The notes under the pieces: model-generated
Databases searched by the model: none
Told to the model about the DNA's origin: nothing
What the model saw: only the letters and a program-made list of their open reading frames with translations
Shown: in pieces, positions 1 to 7,814 of the stretch
Numbering within the stretch: the first letter of the stretch is position 1
Layout of the letters: every line of letters starts with the position of its first letter
DNA from: Comamonadaceae bacterium
GTDB taxonomy: Bacteria; Pseudomonadota; Gammaproteobacteria; Burkholderiales; Burkholderiaceae_C
DNA length: 12,498 nt
Direction of reading: 5' to 3'
NCBI GenBank assembly: GCA_027490485.1
Contig: JAIXYA010000046.1
Coordinates: forward strand, 1 to 12,498
Made by a program: the position numbers and the translations under genes

Positions 1-1455
1 CTGCAATACAACTGGATTCCGTTGGAGAAAAGCGCGGACGTGATGGACCTGTTGGCAAGCGTCGATATGCACGGTATTCAAACCAGCGGCAACTGCATAC
101 GCAACATCACCTCGGATGAACGTGCCGGTGTGGCGGTGGATGAAATCGTCGACCCCCGTCCCTATGCAGAAATCATGCGCCAGTGGAGCACCTTGCACCC
201 CGAGTTCGCGTTTCTGCCGCGCAAATTCAAAATCGCCATCACTGGCGCCAGTGAAGACCGCGCCGCCACCGCTTGGCACGATGTGGGCTTGCATGTGCTG
301 CGTAACGCTGAAGGCGAAGTAGGCTTTCGCGTCATGGTGGGCGGTGGCATGGGTCGCACGCCCATCATTGGCAGTGTCATCCGAGAGTTTTTACCTTGGG
401 ACCAAATCCTCAACTATTTGGAAGCCGTGGTTCGTGCCTACAACCGCTTTGGCCGCCGCGACAACAAATACAAAGCGCGTATCAAAATTTTGGTCAAAGC
501 CGAGGGTCAAGCCTTTGTCGATCAAGTCGAAGCCGAGTACCAGCGCATTCTTGCGCAAGATGGCGCACCCCACACCATCACGCAAGCCGAGTTAGAACGC
601 GTGAGTGCCAGTTTTGTGCCGCCTGCCTTGCTGGGTAGATCTCACCCATCGGCTGAAGCGGTTCATGCATTGCTTGCCAAAACAGCCGATGAAGACAACA
701 ACTTCGCCCGTTGGTTGCAGCAAAACGTGGCAGCGCATCGCAATCCGCATTTGCGTGTGGTCACCTTGTCATACAAGCGTTTGGGCCAAGCGCCTGGGGA
801 CGCCACCGCCGATCAACTGGACGCCGCGGCTGCGTTGGCCGATACCTACTCCGCTGGTGAAACCCGTGTCAGCCATGATCAAAATTTGGTGCTGCCTTGG
901 GTGTCGGCCGATCAATTGCCTGCGCTCTACCAAGAGGCCAAAGCGCTGGGCTTGGCCAAGCCCAATATCCGCATGTTGACCGACATGATTGCCTGCCCAG
1001 GCGGCGATTACTGCGACTTGGCCAATGCACGATCACTTCCCATCGCTGCGGCCATCACCGAGCGCTACCAAGACATGGACGAGCTGTTTGACTTGGGTGA
1101 AATTGACCTGCACATCAGCGGTTGCATCAACTCTTGTGGTCACCACCACAGCGGCCACATTGGCATCTTGGGCGTGGACAAGGACGGCAAGGAGTGGTAC
1201 CAAGTGACCTTGGGCGGCTCGGATGGTTCTGCCCTGAGCGGTACACCCCAACCAGGCAAGGTGGTGGGTCCCTCGTTCTCGTCTGCCGAGGTGGTGGACG
1301 TGATTGATGCCGTGTTGCAGGTGTACACAGAGCAGCGCCAACAAGGTGAAACCTTTATCGACGCATTGCAACGCGTGGGCTTCGACCCCTTCAAAGCTGC
1401 CGCCAATGCCGCACGCCACCCGTCTGACGACGAAGCCTTGAGCCCTGCTGCCTGA
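1..1455 (+). CDS. cysI: Sulfite reductase hemoprotein (CysI-like), 5'-truncated
   Basis: Assimilatory sulfite reductase, which reduces sulfite to sulfide with six electrons in the cytoplasm using siroheme and a [4Fe-4S] cluster. The reading frame is open from the first base, so the N-terminus lies upstream of the window; 484 codons are visible. A TTG at 22 is not a credible start because clear homology precedes and spans it. The cluster/siroheme ligands are visible as CPGGDYC (Cys codons at 994 and 1012, C-x5-C) and CINSC (1123 and 1135, C-x3-C). TSGNCIRN and the Arg/Lys-rich stretch PRKFKIAITG near the visible start fit the siroheme-binding half-domain. Nitrite reductases of the same superfamily are the alternative, but the operon with cysH, cysD and cysN argues for sulfite. 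It ends 9 nt before the DUF934 gene. No CysJ flavoprotein subunit is seen, so the donor is probably ferredoxin. Confidence 0.93.
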   Translation: MQYNWIPLEKSADVMDLLASVDMHGIQTSGNCIRNITSDERAGVAVDEIVDPRPYAEIMRQWSTLHPEFAFLPRKFKIAITGASEDRAATAWHDVGLHVLRNAEGEVGFRVMVGGGMGRTPIIGSVIREFLPWDQILNYLEAVVRAYNRFGRRDNKYKARIKILVKAEGQAFVDQVEAEYQRILAQDGAPHTITQAELERVSASFVPPALLGRSHPSAEAVHALLAKTADEDNNFARWLQQNVAAHRNPHLRVVTLSYKRLGQAPGDATADQLDAAAALADTYSAGETRVSHDQNLVLPWVSADQLPALYQEAKALGLAKPNIRMLTDMIACPGGDYCDLANARSLPIAAAITERYQDMDELFDLGEIDLHISGCINSCGHHHSGHIGILGVDKDGKEWYQVTLGGSDGSALSGTPQPGKVVGPSFSSAEVVDVIDAVLQVYTEQRQQGETFIDALQRVGFDPFKAAANAARHPSDDEALSPAA

Positions 1456-1464
1456 AAGACTGCC

Positions 1465-1827
1465 ATGCAATTACACACCTCCACAGACACCCTGAAAGCA
1501 GCTGATTTGCAACTGACGAACGATGCGGACCCCATGGCCGCATCCTTGGACAGCGTGCACACCATTGAGCTGCATTTCCCCTCTTTCAGCGATGGCCGCG
1601 CCTTCAGCCAAGCGCTGATGCTGCGTCGCCGCTGCGGTTTCAAGGGCGACATCCGCGCCACCGGCGACGTGCTGGTGGACCAACTCAGCCAGATGCAGCG
1701 CTGCGGTTTTTCCAGCGCTGTGCTGCGTGCCGACCAAAACCTCGCCAAAGGGCGAGAATTGCTGGCGCATTTCAGCGGTTTTTACCAAGGCGATGTGACC
1801 CAACCCCAACCTTTGTTTGCACGATGA
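1465..1827 (+). CDS. DUF934 family protein of the cys operon
   Basis: A 120-residue cytoplasmic protein that I recognise as DUF934, a family regularly found between cysI and cysH in proteobacteria and of unproven function. The core runs from about residue 33 to 90: HFPSFSDGRAFS, then RRRCGFKGDIRATGDVLVDQ, then MQRCGFSSAVLRAD. The repeated Arg/Cys-Gly-Phe motif (C57, C80) is the conspicuous feature. There is no signal peptide or membrane segment. The N-terminal 30 residues are low in recognisable conservation, and the protein may be shorter than many family members. The ATG at 1465 follows the cysI stop by 9 nt, and the stop overlaps the cysH start (ATGA, 1824-1827), so translation is probably coupled. 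By position it may be an accessory or electron-transfer partner of sulfite or APS reductase; that is inference. Confidence 0.85.
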   Translation: MQLHTSTDTLKAADLQLTNDADPMAASLDSVHTIELHFPSFSDGRAFSQALMLRRRCGFKGDIRATGDVLVDQLSQMQRCGFSSAVLRADQNLAKGRELLAHFSGFYQGDVTQPQPLFAR

Positions 1828-2555
1828 AACCCCACACCAGAGCGACCACGCTACACGCCAAACCCAGCGCCAACTTCGCTGAGAAACTGGCCGCCACGCA
1901 AGCCCAGTTGAAGGCTGCTGCCACCGAATTGCAACCCTTGAAACAAGCTTCTAGCTTGGGCGCTGAAGACGTGGTCATCACCCACATCATCAACAGCTTG
2001 GAGCTGGACATCCCCGTGTTTGTGCTGGAAACCGGTGCATTGCACAGCGAGACTTTGGCATTGCTGGAGCGTTTACAAGCACATTCACGCGCCCCGATTC
2101 AGATTTACAAACCGCAGCATGAGGCTGTCATCGCCTTTGTGAAAAGCCCAGGCCAACAAGCTATTTTCGAGACCATGGCCAACCGCAAAGCCTGTTGTGG
2201 CATTCGCAAGCTCGAACCCTTGGGACGTGCTTTGCAGGGGCAAAAAGCCTGGGTCACGGGTTTGCGCCGCGAACAGTCGCAAGCTCGCGCCGAGGTGTCT
2301 GCCCAAGAAGCAGATGTCACCAACGGCGTGGCCATCACCAAGCTCAACCCGCTGGTCGACTGGACTTGGGGCGACGTGTGGCACTACGTAGCCTTTAACA
2401 ACGTGGACTACAACCCGCTGCACGACCAGTTTTTCCCCAGCATTGGCTGTGCGCCTTGCACCCGCGCCATCAGCTTGGGTGAGGATTTCCGCGCCGGTCG
2501 CTGGTGGTGGGAAGACGAGAATGCCAAAGAGTGCGGACTGCACGTGAAAGCCTGA
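1824..2555 (+). CDS. cysH: Adenylyl-sulfate (APS/PAPS) reductase
   Basis: Reduces adenylyl sulfate to sulfite and AMP in assimilatory sulfate reduction, in the cytoplasm, with thioredoxin or glutaredoxin as reductant. It has 243 residues. The Fe-S type is visible: adjacent cysteines C124-C125 in RKACCGIRKLEPLG and C209-x2-C212 in SIGCAPCTRA, the CC...CxxC pattern that binds [4Fe-4S] in APS-specific reductases and is absent from E. coli-type PAPS reductases. The catalytic cysteine is C237 in the C-terminal ECGLH. WVTGLRREQS (143-152) and the WGDVW segment are further family hallmarks. APS specificity fits the absence of an APS kinase (cysC) in the visible operon. The start overlaps the DUF934 stop by 4 nt and the stop is 3 nt before cysD. 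Confidence 0.95.
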   Translation: MKPHTRATTLHAKPSANFAEKLAATQAQLKAAATELQPLKQASSLGAEDVVITHIINSLELDIPVFVLETGALHSETLALLERLQAHSRAPIQIYKPQHEAVIAFVKSPGQQAIFETMANRKACCGIRKLEPLGRALQGQKAWVTGLRREQSQARAEVSAQEADVTNGVAITKLNPLVDWTWGDVWHYVAFNNVDYNPLHDQFFPSIGCAPCTRAISLGEDFRAGRWWWEDENAKECGLHVKA

Positions 2556-2558
2556 ACC

Positions 2559-3488
2559 ATGAACGCCAGAAACAACAACCAAATCCATACCCTCAGCAAC
2601 GCCCACTTAGATTCTTTGGAAGAAGAAACCATCTTCATCCTGCGTGAAGTGGCTGCTGCCTTTGAGCGCCCCACCCTGCTTTTTTCCGGTGGTAAAGATT
2701 CTTTGGTCATGCTCAAGTGCGCCGAGAAAGCTTTTGGCATTGGACGCATACCCTACCCACTGCTGATGATTGACACCGGTCACAACTACAGCGAGGTCAC
2801 GGATTTCCGCGACAGCCGCGCCAAAGAGCTGGGTGCCGAACTCATTGTGCGAAGTGTGGAAGACTCGATGAAACGCGGCACGGTACGTTTGTCCCGCCCT
2901 GACGAGCCACGTAATGCCCACCAATCGGTGACCTTGCTAGAAGCCATCGAAGAATTCCGCTTCGATGCTTTGATGGGAGGCGCTAGGCGCGATGAAGAAA
3001 AAGCCCGTGCCAAAGAACGCATCTTCAGCCACCGCGACAGCTTTGGCCAGTGGCAACCCAAATCGCAGCGTCCAGAGTTGTGGAACTTGTTCAACACCAA
3101 GCTGCAGCCTGGCGAGCATTTCCGTGTCTTCCCCATCAGCAACTGGACCGAGCTGGATGTGTGGCAATACATTGCACGTGAAGCCATTGCCTTGCCCTCT
3201 ATTTACTATTCCCACCAGCGAGATGTGGTGGACCGCAAAGGTCTCTTGGTGCCGGTGACTGAGCTCACGCCTCCACGAGCTGGTGAAGAAGTGGTGCAGC
3301 GCCAAGTGCGTTTTCGCACCGTGGGTGACATCACCTGTACCTGCCCCGTGGAAAGCACCGCCGCTACCCCCGAAGACATCGTGATTGAAACACTGGCGGC
3401 TGACATCAGCGAACGCGGTGCCACCCGCATGGACGATCAAACTTCAGACGCCTCCATGGAAAAACGCAAAAAAGAAGGTTATTTCTGA
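2559..3488 (+). CDS. cysD: Sulfate adenylyltransferase subunit 2 (ATP sulfurylase, small subunit)
   Basis: The catalytic subunit of the CysDN ATP sulfurylase, which makes adenylyl sulfate and pyrophosphate from sulfate and ATP. It has 309 residues, close to the usual length of about 300. The ATP pyrophosphatase PP-loop SGGKDS is at residues 43-48. Other strongly CysD-like stretches are LMIDTGHNYSEV, GGARRDEEKARAKERIFS, the WTELDVWQYI segment, and the C-terminal RMDDQ...SMEKRKKEGYF. The ATG at 2559 follows the cysH stop by 3 nt, and the stop TGA (3486-3488) shares one base with the ATG of cysN, so the two subunits are translationally coupled. This fits their stable 1:1 complex. No anomalies were seen. 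Confidence 0.97.
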   Translation: MNARNNNQIHTLSNAHLDSLEEETIFILREVAAAFERPTLLFSGGKDSLVMLKCAEKAFGIGRIPYPLLMIDTGHNYSEVTDFRDSRAKELGAELIVRSVEDSMKRGTVRLSRPDEPRNAHQSVTLLEAIEEFRFDALMGGARRDEEKARAKERIFSHRDSFGQWQPKSQRPELWNLFNTKLQPGEHFRVFPISNWTELDVWQYIAREAIALPSIYYSHQRDVVDRKGLLVPVTELTPPRAGEEVVQRQVRFRTVGDITCTCPVESTAATPEDIVIETLAADISERGATRMDDQTSDASMEKRKKEGYF

Positions 3489-4759
3489 TGATCAGCACCG
3501 CTACACGCCCCGCCCTGAAATTCATCACCTGTGGCTCGGTGGATGATGGCAAATCCACCCTGATTGGTCGCTTGCTGGTTGACACCAAAGCGGTTTTACA
3601 AGACCACTTGGCCGGTGTGCAACGCCAAGGCGAAACCGATCTGGCCCTGCTCACCGACGGTTTGTCGGCTGAACGCGAGCAAGGCATCACCATCGATGTG
3701 GCCTACCGCTATTTCAGCACTGAGCATCGAAAGTTCATCATTGGCGACGCCCCAGGCCACGAGCAGTACACCCGCAATATGGTGACAGCGGCATCCAGCG
3801 CCGATGCGGCTGTGGTGCTGGTGGACGCCACCAAAGTGGATTGGCAATCTGCCGATCTGGCCCTGTTGCCCCAAACCCGCAGGCACAGTCTGTTGCTCAA
3901 GTTGCTGCGGGTGCCGACCATCATTTTTGCCATCAACAAACTTGACGCGGTTGACAAGCCCGAACTGGCCTTCATGCATATCGCGCAAGCCTTGCAGCGT
4001 TTTGCTGACGAGGCAGCCATCGATATCCACGCCATGGTTCCTATGTCAGCCCTGAAAGGCTGGAACGTGGTCACCACCCTGCCAGATTGGTGTGGCTACA
4101 GCGGCCCAAGCCTGCTTAGCCTGCTGGAAAACGTCCCCGTCACCCCCAGCGATGAAGAGGCAGAGCTGAGCTTTGCAGTGCAGTGGGTCGAAAAATTTCA
4201 TGACAGTGCCACCACCAGCCAAGGACGCCGTGTTTATTGGGGGCCTGTGGCCACCGGTGTTGCCCAAGTGGGCGACGAAGTACGCGTTTTCCCCAGCGGC
4301 CAGCAAGCTGTGGTGAAAGAAGTGTTGACAGCGGTTCGCCTGCCCACATCCGTCAGCGCAGGTCACAGCGCAGGCATGGTGCTGGACCGCGAAGTGGATT
4401 TGTCCCGCGGCGACTGGTTGGTTTCAAGCCAAAACAGCTTGCAGCCCAGCAAGCAACTCGATGTCACCGTTGCTTGGTTGGATGACGAGCCCTTGGTGGC
4501 TGGTCGTGTGTATTGGGCTTTGCATGGTCACCAATGGGTCAAAGCCAAAGTGGCAAGCATCACCGACCGGCTCGATATCCACAGCTTGGAAAGTTTGCCT
4601 GCCAGCGAGCTGCCGGCCAACGCCATAGGCCGTGTGCAACTGAGTTTCCAACAGCCCTTGTTGACCTTGCCCTATGGCCGTTCCCGCACGCTGGGCTCCA
4701 TGGTCTTGGTCGACACGGCAAGCCATAAAACATCTGCTGCGGTCATGGTTCTAGGCTGA
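3488..4759 (+). CDS. cysN: Sulfate adenylyltransferase subunit 1 (GTPase)
   Basis: The GTPase subunit of ATP sulfurylase, whose GTP hydrolysis drives the unfavourable APS synthesis by CysD. It has 423 residues and an EF-Tu-like fold. The G1 P-loop GSVDDGKS is at residues 16-23, the G2 region EQGITIDVAYRYF at about 64-76, G3 DAPGHEQY at 87-94, G4 NKLD at 150-153, and a G5-like SALKG at about residue 186. Beta-barrel domains follow, with RVYWGPVATG and later GRVQLSFQQPL. It is shorter than E. coli CysN (475 residues) and has no fused CysC kinase domain, which agrees with an APS-type CysH. It is the last gene of the packed operon; 59 nt separate it from the ferredoxin gene. Confidence 0.96.
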   Translation: MISTATRPALKFITCGSVDDGKSTLIGRLLVDTKAVLQDHLAGVQRQGETDLALLTDGLSAEREQGITIDVAYRYFSTEHRKFIIGDAPGHEQYTRNMVTAASSADAAVVLVDATKVDWQSADLALLPQTRRHSLLLKLLRVPTIIFAINKLDAVDKPELAFMHIAQALQRFADEAAIDIHAMVPMSALKGWNVVTTLPDWCGYSGPSLLSLLENVPVTPSDEEAELSFAVQWVEKFHDSATTSQGRRVYWGPVATGVAQVGDEVRVFPSGQQAVVKEVLTAVRLPTSVSAGHSAGMVLDREVDLSRGDWLVSSQNSLQPSKQLDVTVAWLDDEPLVAGRVYWALHGHQWVKAKVASITDRLDIHSLESLPASELPANAIGRVQLSFQQPLLTLPYGRSRTLGSMVLVDTASHKTSAAVMVLG

Positions 4760-4818
4760 GCCATTCTTTACCCTAAAATGCCTCATACCTTCTCATTAGC
4801 CTTTCTCGATTTCTCATC
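4760..4818 (+). promoter_or_regulatory. Short spacer ahead of the ferredoxin gene, possible weak promoter
   Basis: A 59-nt gap between cysN and fdxA, the longest in the first 6 kb. TAAAAT at 4774-4779 resembles a -10 element, but no good -35 hexamer lies at the right distance. No hairpin followed by a T-run is seen, so nothing shows that cys transcription ends here and read-through into fdxA is possible. A convincing Shine-Dalgarno is also missing just before the ATG at 4819. Confidence 0.2.
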
Positions 4819-5145
4819 ATGACCCACGTAGTTACCGAAGCCTGTATCCGTTGCAAATACACAGATTGCGTCGATGTTTGTCCCGTTGACTGTTTTCGCG
4901 AAGGCCCCAATTTTTTAACCATCGACCCCGATGAATGCATCGATTGCGCTGTGTGCATCCCCGAATGCCCCGTCAACGCCATTTATGCAGAAGAAGATGT
5001 GCCTGCAGACCAAATGCACATGATCAAGCTCAATGTCGAACTGGCCCGCAGCGGCTGGCCCAGCATCACCAAACGCAAAGCCCCCATGGCGGATGCGGAT
5101 GACTGGAAAGACAAGACCGACAAATTGTCCGAACTGCAGCGTTGA
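4819..5145 (+). CDS. fdxA: 7Fe ferredoxin ([3Fe-4S][4Fe-4S], FdxA type)
   Basis: A small soluble electron carrier of 108 residues with two clusters. The cysteines match Azotobacter vinelandii FdI: C9, C17 and C50 for the [3Fe-4S] cluster, and C21, C40, C43 and C46 for the [4Fe-4S] cluster. The non-ligand cysteines C12 and C25 are also in the FdI pattern. The usual C-terminal extension is present, with the stretch [17 protein letters not shown]. The following reductase gene abuts it, or overlaps by 4 nt if the earliest TTG start is used, so the two are probably co-transcribed. Its position after the sulfate operon suggests, but does not prove, that it feeds sulfite reductase. General roles in ferredoxin-dependent metabolism are equally possible. 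Confidence 0.95.
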   Translation: MTHVVTEACIRCKYTDCVDVCPVDCFREGPNFLTIDPDECIDCAVCIPECPVNAIYAEEDVPADQMHMIKLNVELARSGWPSITKRKAPMADADDWKDKTDKLSELQR

Positions 5146-5165
5146 TCAGGCAAGGTGTCGGCACC

Positions 5166-6191
5166 TTGAAAACCTCCCCTATTGAAACCGATTGCTTGGT
5201 CATTGGCGCTGGACCCGCAGCGCTGTTTCTGATTTTTGAGTTGGGCCTGCTAGAAATCAGCTGCCACGTCGTGGATGCCCTGCCCTACCCAGGCGGTCAA
5301 TGCGTGGCTTTGTATGCAGACAAACCCATTTACGACATCCCCGGCACTGTTCGAAGCACAGGGCGAGAACTGGTGGATACGTTGTTGGCCCAAGCGGCTC
5401 CCTTCAAAGCGCAATTTCACCTTGGCCAGCAAGTCACCTCGATAGAGCAGCAAGCAGACGCTCGTTGGCTGTCCACGACCTCCGCCGGTCAAGCCTTTCT
5501 TGGCAAAACCATGGTCATCGCAGCAGGAGTGGGCGCCTTCATGCCGCGCAAATTAGCGCAACTGGACTTATCGCCATGGGAAGGCCAGCAGGTTTTTTAT
5601 GCCCCCACTGAAAACCTGGCCCAACAACACATCGTCATTTATGGTGGCGGCGAAGAGGCGGTGCAAGCGGCCTTGGCTGGTTTGGCCCAACAAACTGCTA
5701 GCCTGACCTTGGTTTACCGCAGAGACAAACTTGACGTTGAAGACAAGTTGCTGGCCGCCTTTGACCAAGCGGTCAAAGAGGGGCAGATTCAATTCAAAGT
5801 GGGTCAAATTCAAAGCCTGTCGCAGTCACACCTGTCATTGGCGAGCCCCGATGAACACACAGAAAACATTGCCTATGACCAACTGTGGGTGCTGGAGGGT
5901 TTGTCGCCGCAGTTGGGCCCCGTTGCCGACTGGGGCTTGGATATGCAGAAAAAACAAATCAAGGTCAACACGGAGAACTTTGCCACCAGTGTGACTGGTA
6001 TTTTTGCTGTGGGGGATGTCAACACCTACCCAGGCAAACGCAAGCTCATCGTCAGTGGCTTCCATGAGGCCACCTTGGCCGCGTATGGGGTGGCCGAATT
6101 GGTTTACCCAGGTCAAAAAATAGCGCTTGAGTACACCACAGCCTCACCCCGCCTGCACAAGCTCTTAGGTGTGGCAGACCCCTCAGCCTAG
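5166..6191 (+). CDS. Ferredoxin-NADP reductase, TrxB-like NAD(P)/FAD oxidoreductase
   Basis: A flavoprotein that exchanges electrons between NADPH and ferredoxin. The FAD-binding GxGxxA motif is GAGPAA, 14-19 residues after the chosen start. YPGGQCVALYADKPIYDIPG is typical of TrxB-like ferredoxin reductases. The NADP-binding GGGEEAVQAAL lies near residue 160, and the second FAD motif is AVGDVNTYPGK near 282. The CxxC disulfide of true thioredoxin reductases is absent, which supports the reductase call. No ATG fits the N-terminus. TTG at 5166, with AAGGTG about 8 nt upstream, gives 341 residues; TTG at 5142 overlapping the fdxA stop gives 349 and cannot be excluded. The stop TAG at 6189-6191 overlaps the stop of the convergent DUF4384 gene. 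Confidence 0.9.
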   Translation: MKTSPIETDCLVIGAGPAALFLIFELGLLEISCHVVDALPYPGGQCVALYADKPIYDIPGTVRSTGRELVDTLLAQAAPFKAQFHLGQQVTSIEQQADARWLSTTSAGQAFLGKTMVIAAGVGAFMPRKLAQLDLSPWEGQQVFYAPTENLAQQHIVIYGGGEEAVQAALAGLAQQTASLTLVYRRDKLDVEDKLLAAFDQAVKEGQIQFKVGQIQSLSQSHLSLASPDEHTENIAYDQLWVLEGLSPQLGPVADWGLDMQKKQIKVNTENFATSVTGIFAVGDVNTYPGKRKLIVSGFHEATLAAYGVAELVYPGQKIALEYTTASPRLHKLLGVADPSA

Positions 6192-7024
6192 CGCAGCTGA
6201 AAATAGTTTTTCCGTACCACCCGTCGCTCGTTCATGGGGATTTCAGACAGCTTTTCTTTGAAACCCTTGAGGTTGTAATTGGATTGCCAAGTAACGGGTT
6301 TGAGTGTGCCCACCACAATCAACCATTCATCCACCACCTCTTTGCTATTGGGGTAGGACGGCTGCCAAAAAGACTCTAAGACATACGACTGCTTAGCCTG
6401 ATGGCTGGGGATGCGGGTGAATGAAGTTATGTGGTTGTTGGTATCAAATTGATTGGGAAATATTTGAGCCATGTTTTCCCCGTCCAAATGGGGATACCAA
6501 GCAAAAATGCTGACATACATAGGCGCACTGGGCTGCAATTCAATTTGGATGGCTTCGCCCTAGCGATAATTTTTCTTATTGAGTGAGACCTTGACATCAA
6601 AATAAGCGTTGGTCTTGGTTTTGGGGTTGGCAATGTCCACCACCATGGTCACTTTGCAAACACTGGCCCCATCAAGAACCTTCACAGTCTCAGACACTTT
6701 TTCAGCGGTGCGGATATTGCCATCCAGAAAAACCCAGGTGTTTTTGTTCATCTCGCAAGAAGCGGTACTGTCACGCCCCGTGCTTTGCTGGCAGGTGAGT
6801 TTTTCTTCCGAGCTGATTTGCTCACCCACGACCAAACTCAACGCATTGACTTTGGCTCGCTCAGCAGCCAAGTGACAAGCCTGATTGCGGGAGGTTTCAG
6901 GGCCGAAATGGTATTCACCATGGGTGTCTAGCACCACCGCATGAACCACGCCTTGCGACAGTGCAATAAACAGGCAGGCAAGCCCGGCAAAACCGGTCAA
7001 GCTGCAGCTGCTGGCCAGCCTCAT
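6188..7024 (-). pseudogene. Exported DUF4384-domain protein gene interrupted by an in-frame TAG
   Basis: The last gene of the caspase operon. The ATG at 7024 overlaps the caspase stop (ATGA). The first 154 codons give a signal peptide (hydrophobic GFAGLACLFIALSQ, likely cleavage near VHA at 27-29) and a domain with cysteines at 50, 78, 90 and 123, which could form disulfides in the periplasm. This half loosely resembles the envelope LPP20/FlgT-like fold; that is a weak impression. Codon 155 (6560-6562) is TAG. The same frame then stays open for 123 codons and reads as the rest of a DUF4384 domain, with PMYVSIFAWYP and then AQIFPN, to a TAG at 6188-6190. The stop cuts the domain just after NKKNYR, where family members normally continue with Gly-Asp/Glu. 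No start with a good ribosome site follows it. Decay, readthrough and a base-call error are all possible. Confidence 0.75.
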
Positions 7025-7791
7025 GGGAAGACCGCCCTTTGTCTGTCCCCCATCAACTGCGGTTGCTGTCGTCGGTTCATGGACATGGCTTTTTTGTCTA
7101 CCCTCTGCGACAGGTAATCAATCAATTCACCTTGGGTCACGCGTTGATTGCCATCGGTATCGGCTTGGCCCGCAAGGCCTCTGACCAAGAAATAGCTGAA
7201 GATGCCTTGCTTAAAGTCGTCGGAAGCCAACGCGGTTTGGTTGGCAGCTGATGCACTGACCATGGTGACATTGGACGGCAAGGGGGTCAGCGCCGATTTG
7301 AACTGGATACCACGTGCTTGGGGGTCGAGTGACTCGCCTTTTCTCGCCAAACCGCTGTAACAACTGTCCAGAAAAATCGTGATGGATTTAGCCTGTAATT
7401 TTTGCAACTCTGCCAGTGCCCATTTTTCGCTGACCGCAGTTTCTGCCAACAATTCTTTGTTGACATCAAAGGGTAACCAGTATTTTTGGGCGTCCTCGTC
7501 AGAGGTCAAGCCATGCCCACTGAACAAAATATACACATGGGTCTTACCCGCCTTGACCTGCGCAGGTAACCAAAATTTCAGGGCAGACAAAATATCGCTG
7601 CGGGTGGCTTTGTGATTGCTCAATAGCTTGATGTTCTCGGGTGGAACACCCATACCGTCGCGCATCAAATCATGGAATAAATTGGCGTCATTGGCGGCGT
7701 AAAGCGCCTTGTTCAAACCTTGGTAAGTCTCTATCCCAATGATCAACACCGCCATATCGGGGGTGGTCATGCTGTTGCCACGGGGCTTCAT
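7021..7791 (-). CDS. Caspase-like cysteine protease (peptidase C14)
   Basis: A caspase/metacaspase p20-type domain starting at about MAVLIIGIETYQG. The catalytic dyad is intact: His in ILFSGHG (residue 93 from the ATG at 7791) and Cys in FLDSCYSG (residue 144), with the Asp two residues before Cys that is common in metacaspase-like enzymes. Near the C-terminus a 12-residue loop, DTDGNQRVTQGE, matches an EF-hand calcium loop (Asp1, Asp3, Asn5, Thr9, Glu12). The start is uncertain. ATG at 7791 and ATG at 7770 both lack a good Shine-Dalgarno, while the frame stays open upstream to 7896, overlapping the MORN gene. There is no signal peptide of its own, odd in an operon of exported proteins. A -1 shift at an A9 run would append it to the exported MORN protein. 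The stop overlaps the DUF4384 start (ATGA, 7021-7024). Substrate unknown. Confidence 0.88.
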   Translation of the reverse strand: MKPRGNSMTTPDMAVLIIGIETYQGLNKALYAANDANLFHDLMRDGMGVPPENIKLLSNHKATRSDILSALKFWLPAQVKAGKTHVYILFSGHGLTSDEDAQKYWLPFDVNKELLAETAVSEKWALAELQKLQAKSITIFLDSCYSGLARKGESLDPQARGIQFKSALTPLPSNVTMVSASAANQTALASDDFKQGIFSYFLVRGLAGQADTDGNQRVTQGELIDYLSQRVDKKAMSMNRRQQPQLMGDRQRAVFP

Positions 7792-7814
7792 CTCATAAGC
7801 AGTTGAGTCAAGCG

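Noticed and set aside
2085..2606. A 173-codon minus-strand frame across cysH
   Set aside because: Fully antisense to cysH, whose iron-sulfur and catalytic cysteines are intact; no independent support.
5142..6191. Thioredoxin reductase as identity of the flavoprotein
   Set aside because: The redox-active CxxC is absent and the gene follows a ferredoxin gene; ferredoxin-NADP reductase fits better.
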